Positions 55,639 to 64,000 of a stretch of 64,000 bases of DNA are shown here, one piece after another. Every line of letters starts with the position of its first letter. Within the stretch, counting starts at the first letter, position 1. The stretch comes from Myxosarcina sp. GI1 (lineage in GTDB: Bacteria; Cyanobacteriota; Cyanobacteriia; Cyanobacteriales; Xenococcaceae), in the NCBI RefSeq assembly GCF_000756305.1, contig NZ_JRFE01000001.1:1-64000 (forward strand), read 5' to 3'. The notes beneath the pieces are model-generated. The model was not told where the DNA came from. It did not search any database and saw only the letters and a program-made list of their open reading frames with translations. Position numbers and translations under genes: made by a program.

Positions 55639-56822
55639 CTTTGAGAAAGACGCTGTACCTCTTTGCCGCCAAGCAGGCGATCGCTTTCAATTAAGAGATC
55701 GGGGATTTTATCGGCATAGGGACTGTCAGCCAAACACGATTGCAATTTGCGGCGATCGATCCTTTTAGCTTTGGCACCAGGAAACCAGTCACCGCCGTTA
55801 CCCAATAGGTTATAACGCCCTTGACTAAACTCAAGCAGATCGTACGCTAAAGTGAGATTTCGCAGCCAGAGAATTACGGGTATATTTATCTTGCCTGGTG
55901 TTTTTTCATAGTTCGGCAGACCAATTCGCCAATTGCGTACCCAGTCTTCCCCTAACACGGCGATCGCCTCTCGTTCTAAGCGTTCTAAAATAGGCGGTAA
56001 AATTTCAGACGCTCGCTCTAGTAAAGGCAAGACTTTGAGATGTTCGTCAAAATCAGATGGTCTGGCTGCACCGATGCTAAGAGTGTGTACTTGAGGATGA
56101 GACAGGCAAAATAAGTCGTTAAACATCATGGGACTTAGTGGCTGGCAAAGTTCGACCAACTTCTGAGGCGGATTGTATAACTGTCCTCCTTTATCTGAAG
56201 GGGAAATAATAAATACTCCCATATCTTGACGCTGTGCGGCTTCAATTGCCGACCAGTTCCACTGATTGATGTAGTACCAGTGCAGATTGACGTAGTCAAA
56301 TAAACCCGTTTCGATAGTTTTAGTAATTATTTCTGTCGAACCGTGAGTAGAAAAACCGATAAACCTCACTTTACCTTCTTGCTGAAGCTGTTTGGCAACT
56401 TCCCAACAGCCGCCAGGACGAACGCTTTGCTTGAGTTTAATCTCGTTATTGATCCCGTGAATGCCTAGTAGATCTACATAATCTAATTGCAAAAAGTTGA
56501 GAGACTGTTGAAACTGGCGGCGAAATTCTTTAGGGTCTGGTTTGGGAGATATTTTGGTTTGAAAGATAAATTTATCTCTGGGTAGTTGGGGTAAAACTCG
56601 TCCTAACTGCATCTCGGAACTACCATAACCCCTTGCAGTTTCGATATGATTGATGCCAAGTTCGAGGGCGCGATGAATAGTAGCTTCCAAATTGTGTTGA
56701 TTGGCGGCAGGAATTTGCGACTGCGGTAAATCTTGCCACTTATACTGATATCTCATCCCCCCACAGGAAAATACGGGCATTGATAATTCCGTGCGTCCAA
56801 ATCGCCTATATTGCATAACCAA
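55635..56822 (-). CDS. Aldo/keto reductase family protein
   Basis: A 395-aa NADPH-dependent TIM-barrel oxidoreductase. MQYRRFGRTELSMPVFSCGGM starts the barrel; LGINHIETARGYGSSEMQLGRVL carries the catalytic Tyr (GYG) and HIET; QLDYVDLLGIHGI and IIKSGT-type phosphate-binding residues (HTLSIGAARPSDFDEHL) follow. Longer than the usual 310-330 aa by a C-terminal extension with LWLRNLTLAYDLLEFSQGRYNL, seen in the larger bacterial YeaE/Fe-S-containing subfamily, but no CxxC cluster is present. Convergent with the phospholipase-D-type gene. Substrate unknown. Confidence 0.87.
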   Translation of the reverse strand: MVMQYRRFGRTELSMPVFSCGGMRYQYKWQDLPQSQIPAANQHNLEATIHRALELGINHIETARGYGSSEMQLGRVLPQLPRDKFIFQTKISPKPDPKEFRRQFQQSLNFLQLDYVDLLGIHGINNEIKLKQSVRPGGCWEVAKQLQQEGKVRFIGFSTHGSTEIITKTIETGLFDYVNLHWYYINQWNWSAIEAAQRQDMGVFIISPSDKGGQLYNPPQKLVELCQPLSPMMFNDLFCLSHPQVHTLSIGAARPSDFDEHLKVLPLLERASEILPPILERLEREAIAVLGEDWVRNWRIGLPNYEKTPGKINIPVILWLRNLTLAYDLLEFSQGRYNLLGNGGDWFPGAKAKRIDRRKLQSCLADSPYADKIPDLLIESDRLLGGKEVQRLSQS

Positions 56823-56875
56823 GCCAAAATGTTTTTTGTTAATAACCGTCTGTAAATATTATTATTACCAAAATT

Positions 56876-57556
56876 ATGAGAATACTTTTAGTTGATGATG
56901 AAACTGAATTGAGCGATCCTCTTTTTCGAGTTTTGACTAGAGAAGGATATCGTGTAGATGTAGCCGATAATGGACGCTTGGGAACCGAGTTGGCATTGCA
57001 GAACCATTACGATCTTTTAATTTTAGACTGGATGCTGCCGCAAAAGTCTGGTCTGGAAATTTGTCGCGAACTGCGATCGCATTCTCTGTCTACTCCAGTA
57101 TTATTTCTGACTGCCAAAGATACTATTGACGATCGCGTCGATGGCTTGGATGCGGGTGCGGATGATTATATAGTTAAGCCTTTTGAACTGAGAGAATTAC
57201 TCGCCAGAGTAAGGGCTTTACTCCGTAGATCGGCTAATTTAGAAACTGAAAATAGCAGCAATAAACTCAAGCTAGGGGATCTCGAACTCGATTTAGATAA
57301 CCAAATTGCCTATCGTCAGGGAAAAGCGATCGATCTATCTACCAAAGAAATCGAACTTTTAAGATATTTTATGGAACGTCAGGATCGCCTCCTAACCCAT
57401 GAGGAGATCTATAATCATTTGTGGCGTAAAAACGAACAACCTAGCAGTAACGTTTTAGCAGCTTTAATTCGCCTGTTGCGTCGTAAAATCGAGATCGAAG
57501 GTGAAGAGCGTTTGATACATACCGTTTACGGTAAAGGATATCGCTTTGGACGTTAG
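56876..57556 (+). CDS. OmpR-family response regulator (RppA-like)
   Basis: A 226-aa two-component regulator. Receiver: RILLVDDETELSDPLFRVL (acidic pocket), DLLILDWMLPQKSGLEI (phosphorylated Asp), VLFLTAKDTIDDRVDGLDAGADDYIVKPF. Winged-helix DNA-binding domain: DLELDLDNQIAYRQG, LSTKEIELLRYFMERQDRLLTHEEIYNHLW and LLRRKIEIEGEERLIHTVYGKGYRFGR. It resembles RppA/NrsR. A histidine kinase gene does not follow; instead the methionine-salvage gene mtnA starts 10 bp downstream, so it is an orphan regulator in this window. Confidence 0.9.
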   Translation: MRILLVDDETELSDPLFRVLTREGYRVDVADNGRLGTELALQNHYDLLILDWMLPQKSGLEICRELRSHSLSTPVLFLTAKDTIDDRVDGLDAGADDYIVKPFELRELLARVRALLRRSANLETENSSNKLKLGDLELDLDNQIAYRQGKAIDLSTKEIELLRYFMERQDRLLTHEEIYNHLWRKNEQPSSNVLAALIRLLRRKIEIEGEERLIHTVYGKGYRFGR

Positions 57557-57566
57557 GCAATTAACA

Positions 57567-58682
57567 ATGAAAATTAACAACAAACACTACCATACCATTT
57601 GGGTCGATGATGAGAATACCCAACTCATTCAGGTCTTCGATCAGAGGTTCTTTCCCCATGAAATTAAAACTTTTGACATCACCAACACTGATGAGGCGGC
57701 ATTTGCTATTAAGGAAATGGTAGTCAGGGGCGCGCCGTTAATTGGGGTAACAGCAGCCTATGGTATGTATTTAGGCTGTATTGAAGCCAAGGATCGCAGC
57801 GATCGCCAAGGGTATTTAACTCAGGTTGCTAACAAATTAAATGCCACCCGTCCCACAGCAGTAAACCTCTCCTGGGCAATTAAAGAAATCCAGCAGGCAT
57901 TATCTGTCAGCGACGATCCAGACGAAAAAATTGCCATTGCTCTGGCTAAAGCCAATCAAATAAAGCAGGATGATATTGAGGTTTGTTACCGTATCGGTCA
58001 GCATGGGTTAAAGATTATTCAAACCATCGCCGCTCGCAAAAATAGAGATGGAACTAAACCAGTAAATATCCTCACCCATTGTAACGCTGGTTGGTTAGCC
58101 ACTATCGATTGGGGTACTGCCACCGCACCCATTTACCAAGCTCATGAGGCAGGTATTAACGTCCATGTTTGGGTAGATGAAACTCGTCCTAGAAATCAGG
58201 GGGCAAACCTCACGGCGTTTGAACTAAATCAGCAGAATGTACCCCATACCCTAATTAACGATAATACGGGGGGGCATTTGATGCAGCATGGCATGGTAGA
58301 TCTGGTTCTCGTCGGCACAGATCGCACCGCCCGAAATGGCGATGTAGCCAATAAAATTGGTACTTATCTCAAGGCACTGGCTGCCCATGACAACCAGGTT
58401 CCTTTTTACGTTGCCTTACCTTCATCGACGTTAGATTGTTCTATTGAAAATGGCGTGCGGGATATTCCCATTGAAACCAGGGATGAAAAGGAAGTGAAAT
58501 ATATTCAAGGTAGAGTAAACGGGGAAATTAAGTCCGTGTTGCTCTGTCCCGAAACCACGCCAGCAGCAAATTACGGTTTCGATGTCACTCCCGCTAAATA
58601 TGTGACTGGATTAATCACCGAACGGGGAGTTTGTGCTGCTTCTGAAGAGGGTATAAAACAATTGTTTCCAGAAAAATTTTAA
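57567..58682 (+). CDS. mtnA: S-methyl-5-thioribose-1-phosphate isomerase
   Basis: Isomerises methylthioribose-1-phosphate to methylthioribulose-1-phosphate in methylthioadenosine salvage. The 371-aa product is related to eIF2B subunits. Hallmarks are MVVRGAPLIGVTAAYGMYLG, the catalytic cysteine in LTHCNAGWLATIDWGTATAP, DETRPRNQGANLTAFEL and the catalytic Asp in VLVGTDRTARNGDVANKIG. The ATG MKINNKHYHTIW is chosen; a TTG at 57546 would overlap the response-regulator gene. The next gene encodes a class II aldolase, 4 bp on. Confidence 0.95.
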   Translation: MKINNKHYHTIWVDDENTQLIQVFDQRFFPHEIKTFDITNTDEAAFAIKEMVVRGAPLIGVTAAYGMYLGCIEAKDRSDRQGYLTQVANKLNATRPTAVNLSWAIKEIQQALSVSDDPDEKIAIALAKANQIKQDDIEVCYRIGQHGLKIIQTIAARKNRDGTKPVNILTHCNAGWLATIDWGTATAPIYQAHEAGINVHVWVDETRPRNQGANLTAFELNQQNVPHTLINDNTGGHLMQHGMVDLVLVGTDRTARNGDVANKIGTYLKALAAHDNQVPFYVALPSSTLDCSIENGVRDIPIETRDEKEVKYIQGRVNGEIKSVLLCPETTPAANYGFDVTPAKYVTGLITERGVCAASEEGIKQLFPEKF

Positions 58683-58686
58683 CAAG

Positions 58687-59307
58687 ATGAACGATCGCAA
58701 CCTAGACTTTGACGAAGGATATATTAAGTTCGATCTCACTTGGCGCAAGCAGCCATTATCTATTCGGGTGCCAACCGAACTTATGGCATGGCGCGATCGC
58801 TTTTATGAACTAAAGCAGATTGGTTATTATGCCGATCTTGGGATTGGTTATGGGAATATCAGCATTAAAACCACAGCAGGCATTTTAATTTCAGGAACCC
58901 AAACAGGAAATATTTATCCAATCGGGAAAGAGCATTTTACCTTAGTGACAGAGTACGATCTACGGCAAAATAGAGTAAAGTGCCTTGGACCGATTAAAGC
59001 TTCATCAGAATCGATGACTCATAGTGCGGTTTACGACGCAGATTCCGAAATTAAAGCGATCGTTCACGGTCATAATTTGGCTTTGTGGCGGATATTGAAA
59101 GGAAAAGTTCCCACTACAGCAGAGGATGTTCCCTATGGAACTCCTGCTATGGCAGAAGAAATTATTAGGCTATTTACGAAAACAAAGGTGAAGGAAGAGA
59201 AAATTATTATTATGGCAGGACATGAAGAGGGCATTATTACCTTTGGTAAAGATTTAACCGAAGCAGGTAATGTGTTGCTGAACTTCTTGCAATACGTGGC
59301 GGAATAG
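58687..59307 (+). CDS. Class II aldolase/adducin family protein (methylthio-pentose metabolism)
   Basis: A 206-aa zinc enzyme of the AraD/FucA/MtnB superfamily. TELMAWRDRFYELKQIGYYADLGIGYGNISI has the NIS-type phosphate/substrate motif; SSESMTHSAVYDAD and AIVHGHNLALWRILKG provide zinc-binding His and Glu/His residues. Directly behind mtnA, it either dehydrates methylthioribulose-1-phosphate (MtnB) or cleaves it (Ald2-type of the DHAP shunt); sequence by eye does not separate these. No MtnC/D/E genes follow, which leans to an aldolase-type truncated shunt. Confidence 0.82.
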   Translation: MNDRNLDFDEGYIKFDLTWRKQPLSIRVPTELMAWRDRFYELKQIGYYADLGIGYGNISIKTTAGILISGTQTGNIYPIGKEHFTLVTEYDLRQNRVKCLGPIKASSESMTHSAVYDADSEIKAIVHGHNLALWRILKGKVPTTAEDVPYGTPAMAEEIIRLFTKTKVKEEKIIIMAGHEEGIITFGKDLTEAGNVLLNFLQYVAE

Positions 59308-59323
59308 AAGTGCCGAGTGGCAG

Positions 59324-61828
59324 CTATATTTCTGCTGTCGGCGGTTCGGATTCATTTTTATAGCGATCGCTTAACAATTTTGTCGTGGCTGCTGCCGATA
59401 GAGCGGGACTAGTCCAAAAACCCCGCATCCTCTCGTATTTAAAACTGCGTATCAATTCAACCTGTTCTTCAACTTCTAGATCTTCTGCTACGATTTCCCA
59501 ATTAAGTCTTTTACCAAGCTCGACCAAAGTAGAAATAATTGCTAAATCCTGTGGGTTGTCTTTTAGTTCTCGAACTAAGTAAGGGTCGATTTTCAAAATA
59601 TCACAGGACAGTTTTTTTAGCATCTCCAAAGAGTAAAAATCGGTTGCTAGATTGGAAATTGAAATACAAACTCCTAACTTTTTTAACTGCTCTATAGTTT
59701 GTTGCGAATATTGAATATTCGCCATTAGCGCAGCTATAGAAATATTTAACTCTAGTAGCTCGGGTTCTAGTTTTGTCTCGGTAAGAATTCTTTTAATTAC
59801 CGCAGATAAATTTAGCTGCTGAAACTGTATTGGAGAAAGTGCTACTACAGCTTTTATCTCAGGTAGTCCTGACTCTTGCCAAGTTTTATTTTGCCTGCAA
59901 ACGGTTTTTATAATCCATTCGCCTAAAGAAATAATTAATCCTGTTTGTTCGGCTACTTTGATAATGCTGGTTGCAGAAACTTCACTTAATTCTGAGTGTT
60001 CCCAACTAACCGAAACTTTAACCGACTGTATCTCTTTAGTGTCAATGCTAGCCTGGGGTTGATAGCAAAGTTCTAGTTCTTCTCGCTCTACGGCTTTGTA
60101 CAAAAGTTCTTCAAGCTTTAATAATGTTAAAGCTTGAGAATTTACACTAGAGTTGTAAAATCGATATTTATCATTATCTTTTTGAGCTTGATGAAGAGCT
60201 AGATCGGCATTGTTTAGTAAAGCATTTAGTTCGGTTCCATCTTGGGGATAAATAGCAATACCTACATTACTTTTAAGAGTAAAATAATAGTCGCCAATTT
60301 TAAAAGGTTCTTTTAAAGACTGTTGGATTCTGTTGCTGACTTTGGCAGTTTCTTCTACTGTATCTACTGGGGTTAATAGCAAAGCAAACTTGTTCTTGTG
60401 CCAGCGAACTACTGTATCTCCCAAACGAGAATTAGCACGCAATCTTTCTTCTACATTTGCCAACAGAATATCATTGTTTTCTCGCCCCAGGTTGCTCTCA
60501 AATTCTGGCAATAAATCTAGATTGAGAAACATTACTGCCAACAGCTTTTGATATCTTTTGGCATTAGCCACTGCCGAAGTTAGCTGTTGATAAAAAATAT
60601 CTTTGTAACTTAAATTAGTTTCTAAATAATTTGTAGGTACATAATTTTCTACTGCCAGCCGGTCGATAACCAGACAAAACATCTTACTATTACTGCTATC
60701 GATCGCACTAATTTTAATATTAACTTCAAGTTCTGTTCCGTTTTGATGCCGCAACAAACAAGTACCAATCAAACCGATTTTTTCTGCTACGGCTTGTTGT
60801 AAATTTGCTGCTAGCTTTTCTGGCTCAAAGCTTAAATCGTATACGGTCATACCTACTATTTCTTCTACGGTATACCCTAGCAGCATCGAACTCATGGGAT
60901 TGGCTTCAACAATATTTTTGCTTATTTCATCGACAATAATAATTGCTTCGGAAACTTTTCTAGTTACGGTTTGATAAATCGCTTGTTTCGCCAACAGCTT
61001 TTTGTCTAATTTTTTTTGCTGAGTAAGATCGACTAAATAACTTCTAATTAATTTGCTATTTGGAAAGTAACGAGCTATTTGTTGATAGGTTTTGTCTTCT
61101 ATCGCTACTTCTCTAGTCAGAGTACGGTTGTTATTAATATTGCATAAAGAAATCAAATCTTTTAATACGGGATGATTTAATTTTTGCTGCTGAATTGTTG
61201 GCAAGACCTCGTTTGCTATTGAGTTTAAGTATTTAATTTGACCGTATAGATCGATGGCGATGGTGGGCAAGGGACATAATTCGGCAAAACTAATAAATTC
61301 TGGTTCTGAGTCAGTATTGTAAGTTAACTCGTGAGAAGATGAATATACAGTTTCGCGATCGAGAAGAGTTGTACGACCGTTATTTTGTGAAATTACAGTA
61401 GCAGATTGATTTTCAAAAGCCAAACTATCTTCTAGTTTTTCAACGTCAGACAAACTGGCAACAATACGATATCTGGCAGCAGCATCGGCGCTAAATCGAA
61501 TCATGTCTCCGTCTTTTAGTTCGTGAATTAAACTTTTTTTATCGTTGACTAAAACCCCGTTACGGCTTTTATTACCCTGCAAATCGCCATCTAAAAGCCA
61601 ATAAGAATACTGGTTGTTTTTTAAATCGGTTCTTCTGAGCAAAGTTGCATGATGACGAGACATTTTTAGACAGGAAAAAATAATATCGTTGCTAGAATGT
61701 CGCCCGATTGAATAATTAGGTAGCGTTAACTCAATGGTTCTTCTTTCCGTAGAATCTTCAATTACTAAGATATGGTGAACTTTTTCTGTGTTGACTTGTT
61801 GAGTGTTGTAAAGAGATTGTTTATCCAT
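59324..61828 (-). CDS. FHA-PAS protein with degenerate GGDEF and EAL domains
   Basis: An 834-aa signalling protein. An FHA domain (residues about 20-120; TLPNYSIGRHSSNDIIF, MSRHHATLL) reads phospho-threonine partners. One or two PAS domains lie at about 195-250 and 280-390 (EISKNIVEANPMSSMLLGYTVEEIVGMTVYDLS). The GGDEF-like domain, about 415-560, has RWHKNKFALLL in place of RxGGDEF, so no cyclase activity is expected; NADLALHQAQKDNDKYRFY is the normal tail. The EAL-like domain, about 570-815, has SVKVSVSWEHS where ExLxR is expected, SNLATDFYSLEML for DDFGTGYSSL, KIDPYLVRE, and AEDLEV for AEGVET. Its catalytic acids seem lost. It may be a c-di-GMP or protein-interaction sensor. Confidence 0.85.
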   Translation of the reverse strand: MDKQSLYNTQQVNTEKVHHILVIEDSTERRTIELTLPNYSIGRHSSNDIIFSCLKMSRHHATLLRRTDLKNNQYSYWLLDGDLQGNKSRNGVLVNDKKSLIHELKDGDMIRFSADAAARYRIVASLSDVEKLEDSLAFENQSATVISQNNGRTTLLDRETVYSSSHELTYNTDSEPEFISFAELCPLPTIAIDLYGQIKYLNSIANEVLPTIQQQKLNHPVLKDLISLCNINNNRTLTREVAIEDKTYQQIARYFPNSKLIRSYLVDLTQQKKLDKKLLAKQAIYQTVTRKVSEAIIIVDEISKNIVEANPMSSMLLGYTVEEIVGMTVYDLSFEPEKLAANLQQAVAEKIGLIGTCLLRHQNGTELEVNIKISAIDSSNSKMFCLVIDRLAVENYVPTNYLETNLSYKDIFYQQLTSAVANAKRYQKLLAVMFLNLDLLPEFESNLGRENNDILLANVEERLRANSRLGDTVVRWHKNKFALLLTPVDTVEETAKVSNRIQQSLKEPFKIGDYYFTLKSNVGIAIYPQDGTELNALLNNADLALHQAQKDNDKYRFYNSSVNSQALTLLKLEELLYKAVEREELELCYQPQASIDTKEIQSVKVSVSWEHSELSEVSATSIIKVAEQTGLIISLGEWIIKTVCRQNKTWQESGLPEIKAVVALSPIQFQQLNLSAVIKRILTETKLEPELLELNISIAALMANIQYSQQTIEQLKKLGVCISISNLATDFYSLEMLKKLSCDILKIDPYLVRELKDNPQDLAIISTLVELGKRLNWEIVAEDLEVEEQVELIRSFKYERMRGFWTSPALSAAATTKLLSDRYKNESEPPTAEI

Positions 61829-62197
61829 GTTTCTTGAGTAATTGCCAATACTGATGTTCCAGTTATATTAGGAATAGAACTAAAGCCAGCAAAATTTATA
61901 TTTATTGTTGCCGTGTTAACAGCTTTCGAGTATTAAACTGAAAATGTCAATTTTATTGTTCCCCGAAACTCCGACAAAATATCAAAGTCAGTAAAACTTT
62001 TACCGCAATCCTCGATCGCGCGAGGTATGGTTTAAATGTAATAGCGACGATAACCCGATAAAGAACGAGATATCGCCGCTGTTAACTTTTCGATGAACAA
62101 TTTTTGTTTCAACAGCTAAACTCAGCAGTTAAACTTGACTGTTCGCTGTTCACTGTTAATTGCTGAAGGTATCTACTCAATCGAAAATTACCGTCCG
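61829..62197. other. Intergenic region with heptad repeats
   Basis: About 370 bp. CTGTTCGCTGTTCACTGTTAA near 62139 is an imperfect heptamer tandem. Part of the region must hold the promoter for the signalling gene (minus) and the HtrA 3' end. No terminator of quality was seen. Confidence 0.45.
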
Positions 62198-63403
62198 TTA
62201 AGAATTACTTTCTAACTGAGCAGTAACAACTCTTAATTTCAGAGAGCGATCGCCGCGTACGACCTCAAACTTCAAACTAGAATTCAAGCCACTGTTTTCC
62301 ACTAATGTTTGCAGTTCGCTGGCACCAGCAATCGGTTTATCGTCAATCGCTACAATAACATCACCGCGTCGAATGCCTGCTGCTTCGGCAGGAGTGTTAG
62401 GCAGAACTCTAACTACTAATACCCCTTCTACTTCAGGAACAAAGAAAGGCGAGTTAGAATCTTGATTGTTCTGTCTGGCAAGTTCGGGAGTCAAAGTGAC
62501 CATTTGCACGCCAACATAAGGATGGGGAATTTTCTTACCAGCAGCTAGAGTATCTTTTAACGCTTTAACTTTATCTATAGGTATGGCAAAGCCAATTCCA
62601 TTAGCATCAGCGCGAATTGCCGTGTTAATGCCAATAACTTCGCCGCGTTCGTTTAACAAAGGTCCGCCAGAATTACCGGGATTGATTGCCGCATCAGTTT
62701 GCAGAAAATCGATGCGTTTATCGGGGATACCTACCTGTGCTGAAGTGCGAGTCAGGGTACTGATAATACCCAAAGTAACAGTATTATTTAAGCCAACAGG
62801 GTTGCCTACGGCAATCGCCCAGTCACCAACTTTCAGGTTACTAGAATTACCCAAAGGAGCAACGGGTAACTCCGATCCTTGAGGATCGATTTTTACTACC
62901 GCTAAATCGGTTACTTCATCGGTTCCTCGAACAGTCCCTTCAAACTCTCGTCCATCTTTAAGAGTTACTAAAACACGGTCGGCTTTACTAACTACGTGAG
63001 CGTTAGTTAAAATAATGCCGCTCTTATCAGTAATAAATCCCGAACCCTGTCCTCTAAGCTGTCTTTCGGTAGGATACTGTTGCCCGAAGCGATCGCCAAA
63101 AAAATCGCGAAAAAAAGGATCTTCAAAAAATGGCTCGACTTTACGAGTAACAGTTCTTTCGGTATCGATCCTGACTACAGCAGGACCCGAACGTGCTACT
63201 GCGCTACCGACGAAGTTAGTAGAAGTTTCAGGCTCTACCTGTAAAGCAACTCGCTCTGCTCTTTCTTCTAGCTTCGGCTGGGGAGTGAGTAGAGTATCTG
63301 CTTGAGAAGACATTACTCTCAAACCCCCAAAGGTTAAAATGACTCCTAAAAAAAGTGCTGTAAGATGAGTTGCTACTTTACCTAGAAATCTTAGCTGATT
63401 CAT
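62198..63403 (-). CDS. HtrA/DegP family serine protease
   Basis: A 401-aa periplasmic/thylakoid-lumen or envelope protease (HhoA/HhoB/HtrA type). From ATG MNQLRFLGKVATHL, an N-terminal signal or membrane anchor (LTALFLGVILTFGGLRVM) precedes a trypsin-like domain. The catalytic triad is visible as ILTNAHVVS (His), VTDLAVVKID (Asp) and DAAINPGNSGGPLLNERG (Ser). A single PDZ domain follows (VLVVRVLPNTPAEAAGIRRGDVIVAIDDKPI). The RQYPTERQLRGQGSGFI-like linker (QQYPTERQLRGQGSGF) is typical of cyanobacterial members. Cleaves misfolded proteins under light or heat stress. Confidence 0.94.
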   Translation of the reverse strand: MNQLRFLGKVATHLTALFLGVILTFGGLRVMSSQADTLLTPQPKLEERAERVALQVEPETSTNFVGSAVARSGPAVVRIDTERTVTRKVEPFFEDPFFRDFFGDRFGQQYPTERQLRGQGSGFITDKSGIILTNAHVVSKADRVLVTLKDGREFEGTVRGTDEVTDLAVVKIDPQGSELPVAPLGNSSNLKVGDWAIAVGNPVGLNNTVTLGIISTLTRTSAQVGIPDKRIDFLQTDAAINPGNSGGPLLNERGEVIGINTAIRADANGIGFAIPIDKVKALKDTLAAGKKIPHPYVGVQMVTLTPELARQNNQDSNSPFFVPEVEGVLVVRVLPNTPAEAAGIRRGDVIVAIDDKPIAGASELQTLVENSGLNSSLKFEVVRGDRSLKLRVVTAQLESNS

Positions 63404-63697
63404 TGTTGTAAATCGATTGATAAATAATATAGGATACAGGGTTTTCACAAACGCAATGGGAACAAACTCCGCTGTCAAGCGACGAGACCCACAGAGGCTC
63501 AGCCCCTAACGGGGGTAGAAGCAAAGCTTTAAAGCGTCGCTAAGACGTGACAGAATGTCTTGCATACGACTATAGCAATTCTCTCTCTCAGTCAGATAGA
63601 TCGCAATTTCTTACTTTTGTTCGATTACGTATATTAGCGATAAAGTTAAGGTAATTTAACTAAGTAATCGTATAATTACGCAATTTTCATTTTTTGG
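63404..63697. other. Intergenic region with dispersed repeat
   Basis: 63470-63560 is GC-rich: GACGAGACCCACAGAGGCTC and AGCGTCGCTAAGACGTGAC; GCCTCTGTGGGTCT, read in reverse, is shared with the 110-bp repeats. The rest is AT-rich and likely carries the promoters of htrA (minus) and the Hsp70-like gene (plus). Confidence 0.5.
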
Positions 63698-64000
63698 ATG
63701 GGAAGCAATTCAATTTCAACTAGTTTTTATGCCATTGACTTTGGTACTAGCAACACAGCAATTGCTCGCTGGAACGCTGCTACTGAACAAGCAGAAATGG
63801 TTGACCTGGGAGAACTCTCTCAGTCAATTACCAAGTTACCTCCTTTAATTCCCAGCTTAGTATATGTCGAAGATGCCAGCCAGGAACGAGTTGTGGTCGG
63901 ACAAACAGTGCGCGATCGCGGTTTGGATATGGTTAATGAGCCACGTTTTTTTCGCAGTTTCAAACGAGGAATCGGTTCGCCCATTCAAGGTTTTTTGCCC
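63698..64000 (+). CDS. Hsp70/DnaK-like protein, N-terminal part
   Basis: An open frame of 101 codons starts at ATG 63698 and runs off the window. FYAIDFGTSNTAIARWN is the ATP-binding phosphate-1 motif of actin/Hsp70-type ATPases; VVVGQTVRDRGLDMVNEP and FFRSFKRGIG fit the early Hsp70 core. In the Hsp70 superfamily this places it with divergent DnaK-like proteins rather than the main DnaK, which starts GKVIGIDLGTTNS. The cellular role and C-terminal half are unknown. Confidence 0.85.
   Translation, partial: MGSNSISTSFYAIDFGTSNTAIARWNAATEQAEMVDLGELSQSITKLPPLIPSLVYVEDASQERVVVGQTVRDRGLDMVNEPRFFRSFKRGIGSPIQGFLP

Overview
The window comes from a cyanobacterium. It carries chlD, chlP, the ATP synthase beta-epsilon gene pair, an NblB-type HEAT protein and the plastid/cyanobacterial ribosomal protein PSRP-3 (Ycf65). 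The octamer GCGATCGC (HIP1) recurs throughout, inside and outside genes, and base composition is moderately AT-rich. A unicellular or baeocyte-forming lineage (Pleurocapsa/Stanieria/Xenococcus type) is a guess from general feel, not shown by the sequence.

Layout. 1-7350 is a pile of mobile DNA: a broken IS4-family transposase, a group II intron whose own reverse-transcriptase gene is split by a second, complete group II intron (a twintron), an IS982-family remnant, and an intact IS110-family element with a candidate bridge-RNA leader. 7.4-12.2 kb holds two small membrane proteins, ppk1, recR (apparently with an AUA start) and a short-chain dehydrogenase. 12.3-17.3 kb is a four-gene cassette: fatty acyl-AMP ligase, acyl carrier protein, MBOAT acyltransferase, SGNH/DltD-like protein. 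It has the same four functional classes as the Dlt D-alanylation system but with a fatty-acid-activating enzyme in place of DltA. I rate it the most interesting system here. 17.3-23.5 kb holds a tightly packed glycosyltransferase operon and a sulfotransferase.

23.6-29.4 kb carries small membrane and CBS proteins, NblB, a TPR protein, hypotheticals and a lipoprotein peptide-binding protein. 29.5-32.4 kb has a chlD-derived remnant and a divergent EamA exporter/MocR regulator pair. 32.4-45.4 kb is mainly photosynthesis and energy housekeeping (chlD, atp beta/epsilon, PSRP-3, chlP, a ferrochelatase-family protein), with an IS5-family MITE-like element and several terminators. Two 110-bp direct repeats, differing at two positions, flank the 44.2-49.4 kb segment.

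49.6-54.1 kb is a second surface-polysaccharide block (FkbM methyltransferase, PIG-L deacetylase, GT4 glycosyltransferase, flippase). 54.3-64 kb holds a phospholipase-D-type synthase, an aldo/keto reductase, a response regulator followed by mtnA and a class II aldolase (methylthioadenosine salvage), a large FHA-PAS-GGDEF-EAL protein with both output domains apparently dead, an HtrA protease, and the start of an Hsp70-like gene that runs off the end.

Together the two polysaccharide blocks, the sulfotransferase and the acyl-transfer cassette suggest a cell that builds and decorates an elaborate envelope or sheath. No tRNA, rRNA or CRISPR array was recognised by eye.
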